Assembly: GCA_947503925.1 (NCBI GenBank)
Contig: CANNFQ010000019.1
Span: 1-54,746, forward strand
Direction: 5' to 3'
Origin: an uncultured Paracoccaceae bacterium
GTDB lineage: Bacteria > Pseudomonadota > Alphaproteobacteria > Rhodobacterales > Rhodobacteraceae
Length of the DNA: 54,746 bases
Position numbers and translations under genes: made by a program. Of this stretch, positions 39,010 through 47,396 are shown in pieces. The notes beneath the pieces were generated by a model. That model was given only the letters and a program-made list of their open reading frames with translations, searched no databases and was not told the origin of the DNA. Each line of letters starts with the position of its first letter. The stretch's first letter is position 1.

Positions 39010-39399
39010 ATGGAACTCAAGGAATTCATTGCGGAAACGATAGGTAGCATTCTCGACGCCACGATTGAACTTCAACTTGAATATGAGGAGCAGGGTATCA
39101 TTATCAACCCGCCCGTGTCGGTGAAGGAGCGCGATCTCTACGATGAGGGCGGTGCCGCTCACACATACCGTCGTGTTGAAGTTGTTGAGTTTGATGTCGC
39201 TGTCACCGCTTCAAGCGAAAAGGCAGGCGGTGGAAAAGCCGGTCTAAAGATTTTTTCTGCCGAAGCTGGAGTCGATGGAAAACTCAGCAAGACAAACGAA
39301 GAGATCAGCAGGGTGAAATTTTCAATTCCAATCACGCTCCCTGCAAGCACCGCAGAAGTGGAAAACCGTGACGCGCATTGGAAAAGTAGGCAAAAATAA
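39010..39399 (+). CDS. Small uncharacterised protein directly after sucB
   Basis: This 129-aa cytoplasmic protein starts 8 bases after sucB. It has an N-terminal amphipathic helix (MELKEFIAETIGSILDATIEL) and a C-terminal beta-rich part with VVEFDVAVTAS, GGGKAGLKIFSAEAGVDG and ISRVKFSIPITLP. This pattern resembles the small 'helix plus KFSxPxxLP strand' proteins (Trypco2-like) seen beside proteases and defence genes, but I cannot assign it firmly. Base use looks less GC-rich than sucAB, hinting at later acquisition. Confidence 0.7.
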   Translation: MELKEFIAETIGSILDATIELQLEYEEQGIIINPPVSVKERDLYDEGGAAHTYRRVEVVEFDVAVTASSEKAGGGKAGLKIFSAEAGVDGKLSKTNEEISRVKFSIPITLPASTAEVENRDAHWKSRQK

Positions 39400-39443
39400 G
39401 TGAGATTGACGTAAAAATCGGTGACCATCACAGTCGAGGTTTT

Positions 39444-39613
39444 AAGCAAGCAAGCAAGCGCAGCATATGTGCACACTTCCATCATTAAGAAGGTAAAATG
39501 CCCACGTCCCAACGCGCAACAAATCCAATCACAGGGCAACGCACGGACCTCGGGGTGGGTGCGAAGCGCCCTCCCCATGGGGGAGGTCCGGGCGCTGCCC
39601 GGCAATGCCGGGC
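39444..39613. repeat. Palindrome-rich spacer between the small ORF and the L,D-transpeptidase gene
   Basis: The gene-free stretch 39400-39681 holds four separate structures: (AAGC)x4 at 39444-39459; an outer GGACCTC/GAGGTCC stem (39545-39551 with 39583-39589) enclosing CCTCCCC-AT-GGGGGAGG; GCCCGGC-AAT-GCCGGGC at 39597-39613; and the hairpin at 39643-39667. No ORF is supported here. It looks like nested REP-type elements. Confidence 0.6.
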
Positions 39614-39642
39614 GGGACATTGGCTTTCGCATCACAGACATT

Positions 39643-39667
39643 CGTAGGATGGGTGTTTACACCCATC
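39643..39667. repeat. CGTAGGATGGGTG...CACCCATC hairpin repeat (copy 2)
   Basis: GATGGGTG-TTTA-CACCCATC is a perfect 8-bp stem, preceded by CGTAG as in the 33238-33260 copy. It sits 15 bases before the L,D-transpeptidase gene. Confidence 0.6.
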
Positions 39668-39681
39668 ATTGAGACACCAGA

Positions 39682-40227
39682 ATGACCCGCCGCCTCAAAC
39701 CTCTCGCCTTTTTGCTCCTGCTCGCCGTCGGCACCGCAGCCTACACCCAGGTTATGCTCCGCAAAGGCTCTGGCACACCGCCACCTATGGCCCCTGCGGA
39801 CCAGCAGGCAGACGCGATCCATGTGGACAAGAGCGACCGGCAGCTGACCCTGCTGCGCGACGGCACCCCGATCAAAACCTACCGGATTTCGATGGGTGGC
39901 AACCCGGAAGGCCACAAAACCGAAGAAGGCGACGAACGTACCCCCGTCGGCACCTATGAAATCGACTGGCGCAACGAAAACTCCGTTGCGCATCTGTCGC
40001 TGCACATCTCCTACCCCAACGCAGATGACGTCGCCCAGGCCGAGGCGCGCGGCGTCTCGCCCGGTGGGAATATTATGATCCACGGCATATTGAATGGCTG
40101 GGGCGCGCTTGGCCCGCTCCAAACTTATTGGAATTGGACAAATGGCTGCATTGCGGTCACCAATGCAGAAATGCGCGAAATCTGGTCGCTGGTGCCCAAT
40201 GGCACAGCAATCACGATAGAGGATTAG
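39682..40227 (+). CDS. L,D-transpeptidase (YkuD) family protein
   Basis: This 181-aa protein has an N-terminal signal/anchor helix (about residues 6-22) and a YkuD domain (about 46-181). The catalytic features are IMIHG with the conserved His (about 131) and NGCIAVTN with the nucleophile Cys (about 153). It should cross-link or modify peptidoglycan in the periplasm. It stands within the sucAB-lpd interval with no metabolic link. Confidence 0.92.
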   Translation: MTRRLKPLAFLLLLAVGTAAYTQVMLRKGSGTPPPMAPADQQADAIHVDKSDRQLTLLRDGTPIKTYRISMGGNPEGHKTEEGDERTPVGTYEIDWRNENSVAHLSLHISYPNADDVAQAEARGVSPGGNIMIHGILNGWGALGPLQTYWNWTNGCIAVTNAEMREIWSLVPNGTAITIED

Positions 40228-40231
40228 AACC

Positions 40232-40636
40232 TTGGCCGAAAACACCAGCCGTCGCACGACCGTTTCCAAATGGGTCTATCGGGCCTGCTTGTCCCTGATG
40301 ATCCTCGGCACCGCGCGTGCTTTTCAGTTCATGCGGGATCAATTGCCACTCCTCAAAGACAATGCCGAGGGGCCAACATTATGGATTGTACAATTCACGG
40401 TTCTGTCTGACGCGATAATGCTCGCCATCTGCTGCATGGCGATGCTGCTCCGGTCTGGTGCCGTGGTTTGGCTGCTGGGCGCGCTGTTTCTGTTCACCGC
40501 AACGCCGCTGTTGCTCGGAGCCTGGCCCGACCCTGCGAACTTCGCGATTGCGGCCGTGCTCGTTGCCAGTACCTTGGCAATCAGCGCTGCGGTTTTCACC
40601 TTTCTCATTGTCAAACAAGAGCTGCGCACGCCATGA
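40232..40636 (+). CDS. Hypothetical four-helix membrane protein
   Basis: This 134-aa protein has four hydrophobic segments (about residues 13-30, 46-68, 71-90, 100-127) and no recognised domain. The only start in range is TTG 40232, with GAGGAT about 7 bases upstream. Its stop overlaps the MAPEG gene start (ATGA), so the two membrane proteins may work together. Confidence 0.7.
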   Translation: MAENTSRRTTVSKWVYRACLSLMILGTARAFQFMRDQLPLLKDNAEGPTLWIVQFTVLSDAIMLAICCMAMLLRSGAVVWLLGALFLFTATPLLLGAWPDPANFAIAAVLVASTLAISAAVFTFLIVKQELRTP

Positions 40637-41046
40637 CCCCCGAACTGACCGTCCTCGCCCTCGCCGCACTGCTGCAGGGATTTCAATTCATACTGATGGC
40701 CGTACCCGCCAATCTTGAACTGGGGCCCGGAAAAACCATGTCGCCCCGCGATCAAAGCAGACTGGGCAAACCCATTGGTGAACTGCTCAGCGACAAAACC
40801 GGCCGCCTGCTGCGCGCGCTCAATAATCATTTCGAGGCGTTGATCCTGTTTACCATCGCGGTGCTTGTTGTCAGCTTGGGCGACAAGAACACCGGGTTAA
40901 CCGCTGCTTGCGCATGGACCTATCTGGGTGCCCGTGTCCTCTATGTCCCTGCCTATTACTTTGGCCTGATGCCTTGGCGGTCATTGATCTGGCTTGTGGG
41001 GTTCCTCTCAACCATGCTCATGCTACTGTCATCCCTGATTTCATAA
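40633..41046 (+). CDS. MAPEG family membrane protein
   Basis: This 137-aa protein has four membrane helices and the MAPEG pattern. It starts TPELTVLALAALLQGFQF, has LLRALNNHFEALILFT (about residues 57-72), where the RxxxNHxE motif binds glutathione-type ligands, and YLGARVLYVPAYYFG in helix 3. Eukaryotic members handle eicosanoids and glutathione. The bacterial role is unclear. The start was reset to ATG 40633. Confidence 0.85.
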   Translation: MTPELTVLALAALLQGFQFILMAVPANLELGPGKTMSPRDQSRLGKPIGELLSDKTGRLLRALNNHFEALILFTIAVLVVSLGDKNTGLTAACAWTYLGARVLYVPAYYFGLMPWRSLIWLVGFLSTMLMLLSSLIS

Positions 41047-41118
41047 CCTTGCCCGACGCTTTGCCGACGTTTGTCCGACGCAAGGCCGACACCAAAAAAC
41101 ACGACCGAAGGAGAACCC

Positions 41119-42507
41119 ATGTCCAGCTATGATGTCATCGTAATCGGCGCCGGCCCCGGCGGCTATGTCTGCGCCATTCGCTGCGCCCAACTGGGCATGA
41201 AAGTGGCCTGTGTCGAAGGGCGCGAGACCCTTGGCGGCACATGTCTGAATGTCGGCTGCATCCCGTCCAAGGCGATGCTGCATGCCAGCCATATGCTGCA
41301 CGAGGCCGAACATAACTTCGCCGATATGGGCCTGAAGGGCAAAGCCCCCTCCGTCGACTGGAAACAGATGCTGGCCTATAAGGAAAAAACCATTGGGCAG
41401 AACACATCCGGTATCGAATTTCTATTCAAAAAGAACAAGATAGACTGGATCAAAGGTTGGGGATCAATCCCCGAGGCTGGCAAAGTCAAAGTCGGCGACG
41501 ACATCCACGAGGCCAAACATATCATCATCGCTTCCGGGTCAGAGGCATCGTCGCTGCCCGGCGTTGAGGTTGATGAAAAGACGGTTGTGACCTCCACCGG
41601 CGCGCTGGAATTGCCGAAAATCCCCAAATCGCTGGTTGTGATCGGCGCAGGCGTGATCGGGCTGGAGCTTGGATCGGTCTATGCCCGTTTGGGGTCAGAG
41701 GTGCAGGTCGTTGAATTCCTTGACAATATCACACCGGGGATGGATGCCGATGTCGCCAAGCAATTCAAACGCATGCTGACCAAACAAGGTCTGAAATTCA
41801 CGATGGGCGCGGCGGTACAAGGCGTTGACGTTAAAAACAAAAAGGCGATCGTCACTTATAAACTCCGCAAGGATGACAGCGAACATAGCTTGACCGCAGA
41901 TACGGTGCTGGTCGCCACTGGGCGCAAACCCTTCACCGATGGGCTGGGGCTGGATGCACTGGGCGTTGAAATGTCCGAACGCGGCCAGATCAAAACCGAT
42001 GCCAAATATGCCACCAATGTCACTGGCATCTACGCCATCGGGGATGCCATCGACGGGCCCATGCTGGCCCACAAGGCCGAGGATGAAGGCATGGCCGTTG
42101 CCGAAGGCATCGCCGGTCAGCATCCACATGTGAATTATGGTGTGATCCCCGGCGTAATCTACACCCACCCCGAGGTCGGCAGCGTCGGCGAAACCGAGGA
42201 AAGCCTGAAAAAACAAGGCCGTGCCTACAAGGTTGGCAAGTTCCCTTTCATGGGTAATGCACGGGCAAAAGCGAATTTTTCAGGCGAAGGTTTCGTGAAA
42301 ATCCTGGCCGATAAGGAAACAGACCGCATTCTGGGCGCGCATATCATTGGGCCAATGGCGGGCGACCTGATCCACGAGATTTGCGTCGCCATGGAATTTG
42401 GTGCCGCTGCAGAGGATATCGCGCGCACCTGCCATGCCCACCCGACCTATTCCGAAGCCGTGCGCGAAGCCGCACTGGCCTGCGGTGATGGGGCGATCCA
42501 CGCCTGA
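41119..42507 (+). CDS. lpd: Dihydrolipoyl dehydrogenase (E3)
   Basis: This 462-aa flavoenzyme reoxidises the lipoyl groups of SucB. It has FAD motif [13 protein letters not shown] (residues 7-19), the redox disulfide [13 protein letters not shown] (about 36-48), NAD-binding [14 protein letters not shown], and the C-terminal His-Glu active-site dyad in [16 protein letters not shown] 41119 lies 10 bases after AGGAG. As the third OGDH gene it is separated from sucB by four unrelated small genes. Confidence 0.96.
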   Translation: MSSYDVIVIGAGPGGYVCAIRCAQLGMKVACVEGRETLGGTCLNVGCIPSKAMLHASHMLHEAEHNFADMGLKGKAPSVDWKQMLAYKEKTIGQNTSGIEFLFKKNKIDWIKGWGSIPEAGKVKVGDDIHEAKHIIIASGSEASSLPGVEVDEKTVVTSTGALELPKIPKSLVVIGAGVIGLELGSVYARLGSEVQVVEFLDNITPGMDADVAKQFKRMLTKQGLKFTMGAAVQGVDVKNKKAIVTYKLRKDDSEHSLTADTVLVATGRKPFTDGLGLDALGVEMSERGQIKTDAKYATNVTGIYAIGDAIDGPMLAHKAEDEGMAVAEGIAGQHPHVNYGVIPGVIYTHPEVGSVGETEESLKKQGRAYKVGKFPFMGNARAKANFSGEGFVKILADKETDRILGAHIIGPMAGDLIHEICVAMEFGAAAEDIARTCHAHPTYSEAVREAALACGDGAIHA

Positions 42508-42516
42508 CCAATAACT

Positions 42517-42540
42517 CGTGCCCGGCTTTGGCCCGGCACG
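42517..42540. terminator. Hairpin after lpd
   Basis: CGTGCC and GGCACG form a stem with an imperfect CGGC/GCCC interior, 10 bases past the lpd stop. It resembles the GC-rich interspersed repeats in this window and lacks a T run. Confidence 0.45.
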
Positions 42541-42733
42541 GGTCTTACCCGCCATAAAGCTCAACCTGATCCTGCGCGGATCGGGCTGCGCGGCTGACAT
42601 CACCGCGCGCTTGCCCAAAACACCCACTGTGGCAGAAATGGCGATTGCCTCAGACAAATGCGTCGAGTAACACAACTCCGCCACATTTTTTCACTTTACG
42701 GTTACGGTACCGAGTGCGACGTCTGAGATCTCG

Positions 42734-43594
42734 ATGAAAAATCTGATTGTAGTTTTGCTTGTGCTGCTTGGATTAAGCACGCCAGCCACAGCATTTACGC
42801 TGGACGACCTTTGGGCGGTCCTTCCGGTTGAAATGGACGCAACCGATCTGGAATTTGTGGCAGACACGGACATTCCCGGCGAAACCGATGGGATGATGTC
42901 GCTTTGCTACCGGACCAAGGGCGTTGATATCTTTGGCTATTCGCTGATTGATGATGTCACCAGCTATGTTCTGGCAAGCAATGGATGTGCCGGGCCTGAA
43001 ATACGCGAATTCAGCACCGATCAGATGGAAACCGCGCAATCACTTCAACTGATTGATGCCAGCATACCCTCTGTCGCACATAACAGCTTTGAGCGGAATT
43101 TACGGACCTACGGGGTCCTGATCATTGTCAGCCTCATCTTGATCATCGTGATCGTCAAGCGACTAAAGTCGCTGTTGGGTCTGAATGCGGATTCGCCAAT
43201 GCGCAACAAGGCCGCGAACAGAATCCTGTCCGCCCTGTGCCATGCAGCCAAATGTGATGGGCTTGTTTCATCGCGGGAAGTTCGATTGATCGGGCGCATC
43301 ATGAAACGGCTGGCGCGGCGGACCTATGCACCAGCAGATATCATGCGGTTGTCGGACCGCGTGCATGTGAACCTGTCGGAACAGGATTTCATCGATTTTG
43401 GCAAAGGCCTGCGGGATCGGGAAAAAGACACCATGTTACTGGGGGTCCTTTACATCACCATGGCCGGTGACCGGATGCTTCCTGCCGAATATGATTTCGT
43501 CACCAATCTGGCGCATGGGCTTGGCATCCCGGCAGAGGATTTCCGCCGTGTCCTTTACGAGGCTTTTGCCGATCGCGAAGCCAACCCCGAATAA
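42734..43594 (+). CDS. TerB-like domain membrane protein
   Basis: This 286-aa protein has a signal peptide (residues 1-20, cut after ATA), a periplasmic domain of about 100 residues with two cysteines (LCYRTKG, NGCAGPE), and one membrane helix (about 125-143). The cytoplasmic domain (about 152-286) reads like a TerB / DnaJ-like co-chaperone fold: ILSALCHAAKCDGLVSSREVRLI and LGVLYITMAGDRMLPAEYDFVTNLA. The role is unknown; the layout suggests an envelope sensor or signalling protein. Confidence 0.75.
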   Translation: MKNLIVVLLVLLGLSTPATAFTLDDLWAVLPVEMDATDLEFVADTDIPGETDGMMSLCYRTKGVDIFGYSLIDDVTSYVLASNGCAGPEIREFSTDQMETAQSLQLIDASIPSVAHNSFERNLRTYGVLIIVSLILIIVIVKRLKSLLGLNADSPMRNKAANRILSALCHAAKCDGLVSSREVRLIGRIMKRLARRTYAPADIMRLSDRVHVNLSEQDFIDFGKGLRDREKDTMLLGVLYITMAGDRMLPAEYDFVTNLAHGLGIPAEDFRRVLYEAFADREANPE

Positions 43595-43600
43595 ATCCGC

Positions 43601-44251
43601 CTACCCTTTCAACATCCGCAACCCTTGCGTCACGTCCGATCGCACGGCCAGACGCAAACCGGGTTCATCGCCCGCCTTCAGCGCCGAAAGAATCATCTTA
43701 TGGTGATACGGCGGTTCCTTGCGGTTCAAACGACCATAAAGCGCGCGCATCGTCGGCCCAAGCTGCAACCACACCGTCTCTGCAATGGCCAGCATTGCCG
43801 GTGCCTGCGCGCGCAGATAAAACGTGCGGTGAAATTCAAGGTTCATCCGAATATAGCCCGACGCATCATGACGGGCGACCATCTGGCTGACTCCTTGATT
43901 GATCACCTCCAACCGCTCGATCAGTGCAAAATGCGCGCGGGGCAAAGCGCGAGACGCCAGTTCAGGTTCCAGCATTGCACGTAGGCTAGCCAATTCCTCG
44001 ATGCGCTCATTCGACAAGCCCGGGGTCGACACACGCCCGGACGAGGACAAAAACAATGCGCCTTCGGCGACAAGACGGCGCACTGCCTCTCTGGCTGGGG
44101 TCATCGACACATCATAGGTTTTGCCAATACCCCGCAGGGTCAGCGCCTCACCAGGGCCAATCTCTCCATGCATGATCCGAGTACGCAACGCCCGATATAC
44201 CCGCTCATGCGCGGCGGTTGTCGGATCGACGGGGCGCGGTTGGATCATCAT
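43601..44251 (-). CDS. GntR family transcriptional regulator (FCD type)
   Basis: This 216-aa regulator has an N-terminal winged helix (about residues 12-75, ERVYRALRTRIMHGEIGPGEALTLRGIGKTYDVSMTPAREAVRRL) and a C-terminal helical FCD effector domain with MNLEFHRTFYLRA (metal-binding Asn/His region). FCD members often sense small carboxylates. It lies next to the TCA genes and is the only GntR in the window, making it one candidate for binding the TGTGATCACA sites; no direct evidence links them. Confidence 0.92.
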   Translation of the reverse strand: MMIQPRPVDPTTAAHERVYRALRTRIMHGEIGPGEALTLRGIGKTYDVSMTPAREAVRRLVAEGALFLSSSGRVSTPGLSNERIEELASLRAMLEPELASRALPRAHFALIERLEVINQGVSQMVARHDASGYIRMNLEFHRTFYLRAQAPAMLAIAETVWLQLGPTMRALYGRLNRKEPPYHHKMILSALKAGDEPGLRLAVRSDVTQGLRMLKG

Positions 44252-44282
44252 GCGCCTTTTGTGGGGACCATCGCGGGCGGCG

Positions 44283-44972
44283 TCAATCGCCGAAATCGAA
44301 CCGGTGCAGCTGATCACCATGATCACGCAGCCAGTGCCGATGGGTCTGATAATCCGGCATCAACCGGGCCACGACCGCCCAGAAAGCCGGGGCATGGTTC
44401 ATCTCGGCCAGATGAGCCACCTCATGCGCCGCGACATAGCGCAACACCGCCGGCGGGGACATGATCAGCCGCCATGAATACATCAAGCCACCCTGGCTGG
44501 AACAAGAGCCCCAGCGTGACCGCGTATCGCGCAAGCTAAGCCGCGTGTAGCTGCGGCCCAGCTGCGCAGCAAATTCATCAGATGCCTGCGCCAGCTGATC
44601 CCTGGCACGCGCCTTTAACAGCGCGCGCACTTGCGCGCCGGTCTTGTCAGCGTTCCGCAGCGTGATGCTTGTATCGGTCACGGTTGCAGGCGCCGCAGGA
44701 TCCAGCAATATCGGAATCGGTTGCCCCTGATACAGAACCGTCTCACCAACCTGCACCGGGGCAATCGGCGCGATTTGATCCAGATGCCCACGCAGCCAGT
44801 TTTCGCGTGCCTCCAGAAACGCCACCCCCTCTCGGGCCTGGGCATGTACTGGCATGGTCAGTGTCACACGCCCATCCAAACGGGAGATACGCAAAGACAA
44901 CCGCTTCGCACGGCCAGAACGGCGCAAAACGACCTCAATCGGGGGGTTGCCTTCAAGGGTATGTCGGCCCAT
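44283..44972 (-). CDS. YgjP-like (DUF45, SprT-type) metallopeptidase
   Basis: This 229-aa protein has an N-terminal beta region (VVLRRSGRAKRLSLRISRLDG) and a C-terminal zinc-binding site HEVAHLAEMNHAPAFW (HExxH plus a third His, about residues 181-196) preceded by DTRSRWGSCSS. This is the YgjP/WLM metallopeptidase layout. Substrate is unknown. ATG 44972 is preferred to TTG 44978. Confidence 0.9.
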   Translation of the reverse strand: MGRHTLEGNPPIEVVLRRSGRAKRLSLRISRLDGRVTLTMPVHAQAREGVAFLEARENWLRGHLDQIAPIAPVQVGETVLYQGQPIPILLDPAAPATVTDTSITLRNADKTGAQVRALLKARARDQLAQASDEFAAQLGRSYTRLSLRDTRSRWGSCSSQGGLMYSWRLIMSPPAVLRYVAAHEVAHLAEMNHAPAFWAVVARLMPDYQTHRHWLRDHGDQLHRFDFGD

Positions 44973-45083
44973 ATCCAACTACTCATATTCTGATGTGCCA
45001 AAGGCTTTGACACGCCCCGCTGCTTATGGCAGTTGGCACCGATCACCCGCAAGGGTCCGAGCAAGATTTTGAAGGGATAGCCT

Positions 45084-45410
45084 ATGCCTAAGGAAGAGTG
45101 GGGCACAAAGCGCCTTTGCCCCGAAACCGGCAAACGCTTTTACGACCTGAACGCAACACCGATCATCAGCCCCTATACCGGGAATGAAGTCACTGTGGAC
45201 ACATCCAAGACCCGCACAATGGTCGCGGATGCCGAAGACGCACAAACCAAAAAGATGAAAGAGACCACCGAAGACGATGATCTGGTGCTGGACGATGATG
45301 ACGACAGCGATGATGTTGATCTTGGGGATGACGTGCTGGAAGACGATGACGACGATGATACCGTGTCATTGGACGAACTGGCCGATGTCTCAACCAACGA
45401 CGACGAATAA
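45084..45410 (+). CDS. TIGR02300 family protein (FYDLN acid domain)
   Basis: This 108-aa protein begins PKEEWGTKRLCPETGKRFYDLNATPI, the diagnostic TIGR02300 sequence with a single conserved Cys and FYDLN. The C-terminal half is a highly acidic, disordered tail of Asp/Glu runs. The family is restricted largely to alphaproteobacteria and has no known function. It sits just upstream of a tRNA-Ala gene. The AAGGG site is near ATG 45084. Confidence 0.93.
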   Translation: MPKEEWGTKRLCPETGKRFYDLNATPIISPYTGNEVTVDTSKTRTMVADAEDAQTKKMKETTEDDDLVLDDDDDSDDVDLGDDVLEDDDDDDTVSLDELADVSTNDDE

Positions 45411-45515
45411 AGCATGACCCGTCGGCCGATTTCTACTTGATCTCGGTCGACGGTCTGCATAGACAGCAGATCGCAGCAGAGATGTTGCACCCGTGCGGCC
45501 GCAGCCGCACCAGAT

Positions 45516-45591
<76 letters not shown>

Positions 45592-46118
45592 TTTCCTTCT
45601 TGGTGCATTCATCATCTCTTCCATCTATTGTATGTTATGCAGCTTCAAGGCATTCAAATACCCTGCCATATCGTGATTTCTGGCGAACGGTGATCCTGCT
45701 TTTTAACAAGGAGCGGAGGAAACCAGGCTTCCGTCGCAAAAGCGACGAATGTTACGATCAGATCGCAAATGTCCGATTATCATCTGCCCGTTACCTGCGC
45801 GGCAGCTCGCCATTCCAGATTACTCGTATTTGTCTGTGATGGTCTGGAGCAAGACGATGGACAGCGTACTCGCCACGGCAAAGATAACCTGACGGCTTTC
45901 GCACTGACGGAGCACGAGACCACCAACGCCTTTTCCTCAAGACAATACCAACAACAACTGCTTTGAGGATGTGGATGGCAAGCTGCACTGCAGCATCAGA
46001 TGGGCTGACCAACGGCCAGAATTAGCTGCGTTTGCTATTAGCTTGCGCCGCCAGCTAGCTTGCCGTTGCCGGCATCTGCAAAGCGCTTAAGGTCATGCGC
46101 GACCAGAGACTCATTGGC
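45592..46118. other. Gene-poor stretch downstream of tRNA-Ala
   Basis: These 527 bases have no ORF I can support. The sequence is more AT-rich just after the tRNA. The short open frames present have no recognisable protein pattern or ribosome-binding site. It may be decayed accessory DNA. Confidence 0.5.
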
Positions 46119-46532
46119 CTATTCAATCAGCCCAGCCTTCACCCGAATAGCCAGTTCCGTGAAGACCTTCCTCACGTCATCCGCGTCTGCGCGATCCAGG
46201 GACCCGTCTGCGATTTCTTGAGACGTCCAATGCCAGGATTGGGCTGGGTCGTGAAGCATATCCCATTCAGCAAACAGCCGCGTCGATATCGGTTGGCAAA
46301 TCAATTGCTGGATGTTGACATGCCTGTCATCCCGCACAATCCGCGCATAAGTCGCTTGGACCTGTGCATCCGGCCCTTCGAGAAGTTGAAGATAGATGTC
46401 ATCGCGACAGACAAGCGCGCCGGTAACGCCATCGCGTTTATTGCATCTCCTTGCATCAAGCAGGATGCCGCTCAAGATAGCCTCATCAAACCCGAAGGGC
46501 TGTGATGCGTAGATGAGCTGTATGTTTTCCAT
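46119..46532 (-). CDS. BLUF-domain blue-light photoreceptor
   Basis: This 137-aa protein consists almost wholly of a BLUF domain that binds FAD. The key residues are present: Tyr8 in LIYASQ, Asn31 in RCNKRDGVTG, and Gln49 in YLQLLEG, which together make the light-switched hydrogen-bond network. RHVNIQQL and FAEWDM continue the family pattern. No output domain is attached, so it must signal through partner proteins. ATG 46532 is the family-like start (MENIQLIYAS). Confidence 0.93.
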   Translation of the reverse strand: MENIQLIYASQPFGFDEAILSGILLDARRCNKRDGVTGALVCRDDIYLQLLEGPDAQVQATYARIVRDDRHVNIQQLICQPISTRLFAEWDMLHDPAQSWHWTSQEIADGSLDRADADDVRKVFTELAIRVKAGLIE

Positions 46533-46800
46533 GGTGCTTTACTCCGGGCTAGGCCGCGCGTCACTTGTAGCCGAACCGCGACGGGCCGCCGTTGCCGAAG
46601 TCAATGAACACCTACTATGCTTCGGTGACCATGTAACGACAAAAACCGAACCGTTCTGAGGAAAGCTGGGCGTGTCTTGGTTGGTGAGAACTCCCAAAAA
46701 CTTGGGCCACCAACATCGCCGCATCTCATGTTCGTCTAAAGTTGATTTTGGCAGACATTTCAATCCAAGCTTGCCCGCTCGATTGCTGACCAACGCAAGC

Positions 46801-47079
46801 TCATGTTGCTTCAAAATCGGGGACATGGCCAAGCCTTACGAGAAAACTGGGCGGTCCGACTTCGCCGGACGCCAGGTCCTCGTTTACCATGTAGGCATCG
46901 GCGCCAACGCATCCGTCAGAACTTGCTTCCCGTTCCGCGCGATCTTGTGCTTGCGAAGCCGTTGAGTATTGAAGCTGCTTGTCAATTTTTAGATTGAGTT
47001 GACCATTTTGCGCAGCTCCCGCTTCCACATATGTTTGGCAAATGTAGTGAACTTTTTCCGAGTTCTGATCCGAGTTCAT
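46801..47079 (-). CDS. Conserved hypothetical small protein
   Basis: This 92-aa protein has HYICQTYVE near the N-terminus, LKIDKQLQYSTASQAQDRAERE in the middle, and GADAYMVNEDLASGEVGPPSFLVRLG toward the C-terminus. I recall near relatives as uncharacterised proteins across Rhodobacteraceae. It is soluble, with no signal peptide. The function is unknown. Confidence 0.75.
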   Translation of the reverse strand: MNSDQNSEKVHYICQTYVEAGAAQNGQLNLKIDKQLQYSTASQAQDRAEREASSDGCVGADAYMVNEDLASGEVGPPSFLVRLGHVPDFEAT

Positions 47080-47112
47080 TCTAAATGATACCTTGTGTCG
47101 GTGATGAACATC

Positions 47113-47346
47113 TTATCGTTTTGTGACCGTGCTAGATTGGCGTGCTTTACGCCCTGTCGCAGTCGTTTCGCGTGGCGTGTTCGCTTCCCTTTCTAGGCGC
47201 GCGTTGCGCAATCGCGTGATCTTCGCTTGTCGTTGCTCTGCGTCATCATCGACCATTTTCCGAGCGACACGCGTCGTCTTATCCAACGGAGTTTCCGGTT
47301 TGGTATCGTATGATTTGAATATAGATGTTTTCGTCAGTTTGGCCAT
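47113..47346 (-). CDS. Small basic hypothetical protein
   Basis: This 77-aa protein is lysine/arginine rich and probably helical (KTTRVARKMVDDDAEQRQAKITRLRNARLERE) with a disordered Ser/Thr/Arg tail. ATG 47346 has an ideal GAGGAG site 8 bases upstream, which argues that it is a real gene. No family is recognised. A nucleic-acid-binding role is possible from charge only. Confidence 0.65.
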   Translation of the reverse strand: MAKLTKTSIFKSYDTKPETPLDKTTRVARKMVDDDAEQRQAKITRLRNARLEREANTPRETTATGRKARQSSTVTKR

Positions 47347-47396
47347 TGGTCGGTCTCCTCGTTGATTTTTCGGGCCTCAGGTCAGAACGCAGTTCA

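Noticed and set aside
39444..39459. (AAGC)x4 as a possible CRISPR or phase-variation repeat
   Set aside because: Only four 4-base units, no spacers and no gene in phase with it, so neither reading is supported.
42518..42667. Short plus-strand ORF of about 49 codons after lpd with a protein-like ending (PTVAEMAIASDKCVE)
   Set aside because: It starts inside the lpd terminator hairpin, has only a GTG start and no clear ribosome-binding site. It might be a gene remnant, but I could not assign it.
46539..46832. 97-aa minus-strand ORF between the BLUF gene and the 92-aa gene
   Set aside because: It overlaps the end of the better-supported 92-aa gene, has a low-complexity Arg/Ser/Ala tail and no ribosome-binding site.
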